A stretch of 24,208 bases of DNA. Origin: an uncultured Granulosicoccaceae bacterium (GTDB taxonomy: Bacteria > Pseudomonadota > Gammaproteobacteria > JABXHR01). Below, one piece after another: positions 21,299 to 24,208 of the stretch. The stretch spans positions 1 through 24,208 of the forward strand of contig CAKZUS010000266.1 in the NCBI GenBank assembly GCA_937921805.1, read 5' to 3'. Both the position numbers and the translations under genes were made by a program. Each line of letters starts with the position of its first letter. Position 1 is the stretch's first letter. The notes beneath the pieces were generated by a model. The model saw only the letters and a program-made list of their open reading frames with translations, did no database searches and was not told the DNA's origin.

Positions 21299-22270
21299 AT
21301 GCGAAGTCAGCTGTTCTCGCTCTTACTCGTACTGTCGAGTCTCAGTGCTCCCCTATACGCCAACGTAGATTTCAATCTCGACTCACGACTTGCTAGACAA
21401 AGCATCCCCCTCAAGAAAGGGTGGAATAGTGTGTTTGTTTGGGTGAAGCCTCAAGTGACGGATGGCGCCGATGCGATGCGCGCTGTGCTCCCAGAAGCGA
21501 TCAACATCGTCGCTCACTACGCACAGCCACTCAGCACCCGCGACACAGCGGACGATGAACTCATCGTGCCGGATTTGTCAGCGTGGCGTACTTGGCGCCG
21601 AGCCTCGTCACTACGTAACACGAACACCCTTCATGCATTGGATCACTCTAGCGCCTACCTCGTGCATGCCGACCATGATGTTTCGTGGACCATAGAAGGA
21701 GATTTCGCCGATTTTGAGTCCCATGTCCATTGGCAATCGGGAGCATTTTCCCTCACCAGCTTTCCAGTGTCGGTCAATCAGGTGAGCTTTTTTGACTATC
21801 TCTCCCCGCAGTCAGCAATTGATCATGACAACATATTTGGTTTCCAGAACGGACGCTGGCAAAAAATATCCCCGAGTACTCTTATCGATCCCAATCAGGC
21901 CTACTGGGTGTATGCCAAGCGCTACAGTAATTTTAATGGCCACTTTTCTGTGGAGTCTATGCCAGCTGTGTTATCCGGTGCCCATGAGTTTCAAGGGGTC
22001 GTTGACATAACTATTCCAGCATTCATAGATTCAGTGGGACTCTATATCAAGTCTTATCCTCCTTTGTGGGCTAAATCTCATACTTATGGGGGAGGACATA
22101 AACGAAAATACCAAAGTTTATCGAGTGGCTTGAACGTAGAAGTGCTTTTTGAAAACGATAGTAGACAACAAATATCGATACAAGCAGATGCGAAAGAAGA
22201 AAAAGTTGCTTTGCAAGTGCAATCGCAGCTAGGCGAGAGCAGATGGTATGTATTAGAGGTAAGCAAATGA
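21299..22270 (+). CDS. Exported protein of unknown function with GWN and AYWVYA motifs
   Basis: 323 residues. Signal peptide MRSQLFSLLLVLSSLSAPLYA with predicted cleavage before NVDF, so it is exported. Two parts look alike: KKGWNSVFVWVKP (39-51) leads to SAYLVHA (118-124), and a second round with GRWQKISP ends in QAYWVYA (200-206). This pattern of a tryptophan-rich beta strand followed by AYxVxA is seen in secreted multidomain proteins of bacteria, but I cannot name a family. Lysine-rich and polar segments fill the last 70 residues, and the DNA there is clearly richer in A+T than the first two thirds. The start has AGGATA and GGAAG upstream. Its stop overlaps the ATG of the next gene, so the two proteins are made together and probably act together at the cell surface or outside. 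Confidence 0.85.
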   Translation: MRSQLFSLLLVLSSLSAPLYANVDFNLDSRLARQSIPLKKGWNSVFVWVKPQVTDGADAMRAVLPEAINIVAHYAQPLSTRDTADDELIVPDLSAWRTWRRASSLRNTNTLHALDHSSAYLVHADHDVSWTIEGDFADFESHVHWQSGAFSLTSFPVSVNQVSFFDYLSPQSAIDHDNIFGFQNGRWQKISPSTLIDPNQAYWVYAKRYSNFNGHFSVESMPAVLSGAHEFQGVVDITIPAFIDSVGLYIKSYPPLWAKSHTYGGGHKRKYQSLSSGLNVEVLFENDSRQQISIQADAKEEKVALQVQSQLGESRWYVLEVSK

Positions 22271-24208
22271 ATACGAAATACTACCCCGCACTGAGATGTG
22301 CAGTAAAGAAAGTGACAGAGATATTGGCATTTTTGTTTTTAGGTGCGTTTATCGTTTCTGGTGCGGCCTATGCGCAGCAATTCTGTGATGGCTATCAAGT
22401 ACAAGACGGTGAATGCCTCTTTTTCAAGCAGCCAATTAATGCCGTGAGTCCATCAAATGCTTCAATAGAAAGAGTCATTGATGCAACAGAATTTTCCGAA
22501 TCGGGGATGGAACTAAATTACGAAAACTATATAAATAATGCAAGCGCAGCGGTAAACGGAGGACAATGGTTCTCAATAGCCCGAGGGGGTCACTTTTTTA
22601 GTTCTCCTGATACTGCTGTGATTATGAATTTTAGTTTTGATGCATTGACTCGTTTTCAAAGCATAGTGATGTGGGGATATTCAAATGACAAAAATAGGAA
22701 TGAAGCCAGTCGTTTCCAGGCGCATTTTTCAAATGATGGAGGAAATAGTTTTTTTGATAGTGTTTATTTCGAGAACGATCGTGTGCTCGGGGCGAATGAC
22801 TCGCAAGAACATAGATTTGATAAAAAATACGATGCTAATTTTATAAAATTAGTTATTACCGGAAATGCGAAAACTCTGAATCTGGAAAATCACTTGCCTG
22901 GAGGAGACCGAGCCGCACTGCGAGAGATTAAATTTGTTGCAAGCATCTCCAATAGCTCCCCTGAATGGGTCAGCGAGTCGAGCGCAGTAGTAGAGAAAGA
23001 TGGATCTGTATCTGTTCGCTTGTTGGCTGAAGATCGGGAATATGACTCATTACAATATTCGATAAAGAATAACTCAAGTGGTCACTCTTTTTACATCGAA
23101 TACCCCCCTGGTCGTTCTTTTGGGAGTGTGAAATTAAAAAACCGCGAGCTTATTTTGCCTGAATCCGAAGAGCCCGAAGAGTTCTTCGTGACGGTGGAAG
23201 CTTTTGATGGATATACCTCTAGTGAGCATCGGATAAAAATTACTGTGCTTGGAACGGAGTATACGAACCTGTGGGAAGCCCGCGATGTCGAAACAGACGG
23301 ACTGCATCGATTCAATATTCGAGGTCGCGTATTTACGACTTTTGTGAAAGCTGGAGGGTGGATTCAAATTGCTCGTGATTACGGCAATGGGCAGGGAGCG
23401 TTACCGTATAGTGGCGCTCTGACTGAAGACAGTCGTGGAATACTTCATCCCGAGATATTGACAGCATTTGAGCGTCTTGAAAGCGCTCGTCTGATGGACT
23501 CTACACATCGGCTCGATGTCACGAATGATTCTCCTGGCTTACTCGCAAAGATTGCTAACCATTATCCTATTGGCCTTGGGGATTTTTCCAACGACGACTT
23601 TAGTCGCTGGGAGGGCCTTGGCTCGGAGCTATTGACCAGTGGCGATACTCAATCAATAGTAGATAAGAATAATTTGCAACAAGTGGTGTTTCAATCTGGT
23701 GCATTCCAATGGATACCCAATTCCTCGATTCAGCGCTACTCCTCAGTCGCAGATGATTTGGCAGATGGAGACTCTTTCGCTTTGTTTGTGAGAGCTAAAG
23801 AGCCGAGCTTTGATTTGCTTACAGGTGAGGGTTCCCAGTCGTCTCCATTTACATCCCTAGCTCAGGTGTACACAGTACAAACACCTGGGATTTACCACTT
23901 TAATATTGATGGCGATCGCTTCTCTACGCGTGTGAACGAATATGGTGAGATCGATGTGATCAGTGAGTCAGGCCCCGATACAAATTCTCCTCTTGAGCAA
24001 GTTCTCGACCTGCGCGATGGGGGGCGTCGAATACTGTCGTTAGATAGGCTCACTACTTTGGGTGAAGCGAGGAAAATACGAATAAAAACTGAGGGCTTAG
24101 AGGCTCCAGACAGGCTCAATGCTTATTCGAACAATATTCTCCTAGCTGGACGAATCCCTGCGGGGATACCCTTACACCGAGGTGCGATTGATAATCAAGT
24201 CAATTCTC
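22267..24208 (+). CDS. Large modular exported protein, fibrinogen-like repeated motif (C-terminus cut by window edge)
   Basis: I read 647 codons from the ATG at 22267 with no stop up to the window end. The ATG overlaps the previous stop (ATGA), with AGAGGT six bases upstream. A signal peptide of 36 residues ends GAAYA before QQFCDG. Residues about 62-226 look like a beta-sandwich carbohydrate-binding (discoidin-like) domain. About 229-328 is a cadherin/Ig-like domain starting NSSPEWVSES. From about 336 comes a fibrinogen-C-like segment, DGLHRFNIRGRVFTTF then GGWIQIARD. The same motif returns at 539-565 (PGIYHFNIDGDRFSTR), with 11 of 27 residues identical. All domain names are inferred from pattern. 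The DNA is AT-rich for this window, suggesting acquisition. Expected role: adhesion or binding outside the cell, together with the overlapping upstream gene product. Confidence 0.85.
   Translation, partial: MNTKYYPALRCAVKKVTEILAFLFLGAFIVSGAAYAQQFCDGYQVQDGECLFFKQPINAVSPSNASIERVIDATEFSESGMELNYENYINNASAAVNGGQWFSIARGGHFFSSPDTAVIMNFSFDALTRFQSIVMWGYSNDKNRNEASRFQAHFSNDGGNSFFDSVYFENDRVLGANDSQEHRFDKKYDANFIKLVITGNAKTLNLENHLPGGDRAALREIKFVASISNSSPEWVSESSAVVEKDGSVSVRLLAEDREYDSLQYSIKNNSSGHSFYIEYPPGRSFGSVKLKNRELILPESEEPEEFFVTVEAFDGYTSSEHRIKITVLGTEYTNLWEARDVETDGLHRFNIRGRVFTTFVKAGGWIQIARDYGNGQGALPYSGALTEDSRGILHPEILTAFERLESARLMDSTHRLDVTNDSPGLLAKIANHYPIGLGDFSNDDFSRWEGLGSELLTSGDTQSIVDKNNLQQVVFQSGAFQWIPNSSIQRYSSVADDLADGDSFALFVRAKEPSFDLLTGEGSQSSPFTSLAQVYTVQTPGIYHFNIDGDRFSTRVNEYGEIDVISESGPDTNSPLEQVLDLRDGGRRILSLDRLTTLGEARKIRIKTEGLEAPDRLNAYSNNILLAGRIPAGIPLHRGAIDNQVNS

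Overview
The window looks like chromosome of a GC-rich gammaproteobacterium, probably free-living and aquatic. This rests on the gene set, not on a marker gene: a two-domain ArgA, NADPH-type CysI/CysJ, a UbiH/UbiI-type ubiquinone hydroxylase, a RimO close to the E. coli protein, and a threonate-type acid-sugar operon. No phage, transposase, CRISPR array or rRNA was seen. The left edge cuts a minus-strand ferredoxin gene and the right edge cuts a plus-strand secreted-protein gene.

Layout. 1-452 (-): four-cluster ferredoxin of the AorA type, which normally serves a tungsten aldehyde oxidoreductase. 638-713: tRNA-Val(CAC). 749-1195 (-): msrB. 1445-5683 (+): 1-Cys peroxiredoxin, then cysI and cysJ. 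5719-10121 (-): argA followed by a 995-residue fusion of a small-molecule kinase, an M23 metallopeptidase domain and a class-III PLP enzyme. 10206-14636 (+): a bacterial relative of the eukaryotic Nma111/Deg7 double-protease, a UbiH-family FAD monooxygenase and an overlapping small protein with a C-terminal membrane anchor. 14820-17509 (+): a calcium-loop (FG-GAP/VCBS) lipoprotein, then rimO. 17682-18140 (+): mscL with an added zinc ribbon. 18273-21069 (+): ltnD-otnK-otnC, overlapping genes for four-carbon acid-sugar breakdown. 21299-24208 (+): two overlapping genes for exported proteins, the second a large modular protein still open at the right edge.

How the parts work together. Peroxiredoxin, MsrB and sulfite reductase suit a sulfur and oxidative-damage theme, but only cysI-cysJ are clearly one unit. 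ArgA and the fusion protein share a strand with a 125-bp gap and are probably co-transcribed. LtnD, OtnK and OtnC are three of the four enzymes that take L-threonate or a similar acid to dihydroxyacetone phosphate; the isomerase OtnI is not in this window. The last 2.2 kb is visibly richer in A+T than the rest and carries the modular surface or secreted system, so it may have been acquired.

Most notable for follow-up: the kinase-peptidase-PLP fusion beside argA; the bacterial Nma111-like protease with a dead second protease domain; the modular exported protein at the right edge with a repeated fibrinogen-like motif; and a 20-bp nested hairpin in the leader of the acid-sugar operon.
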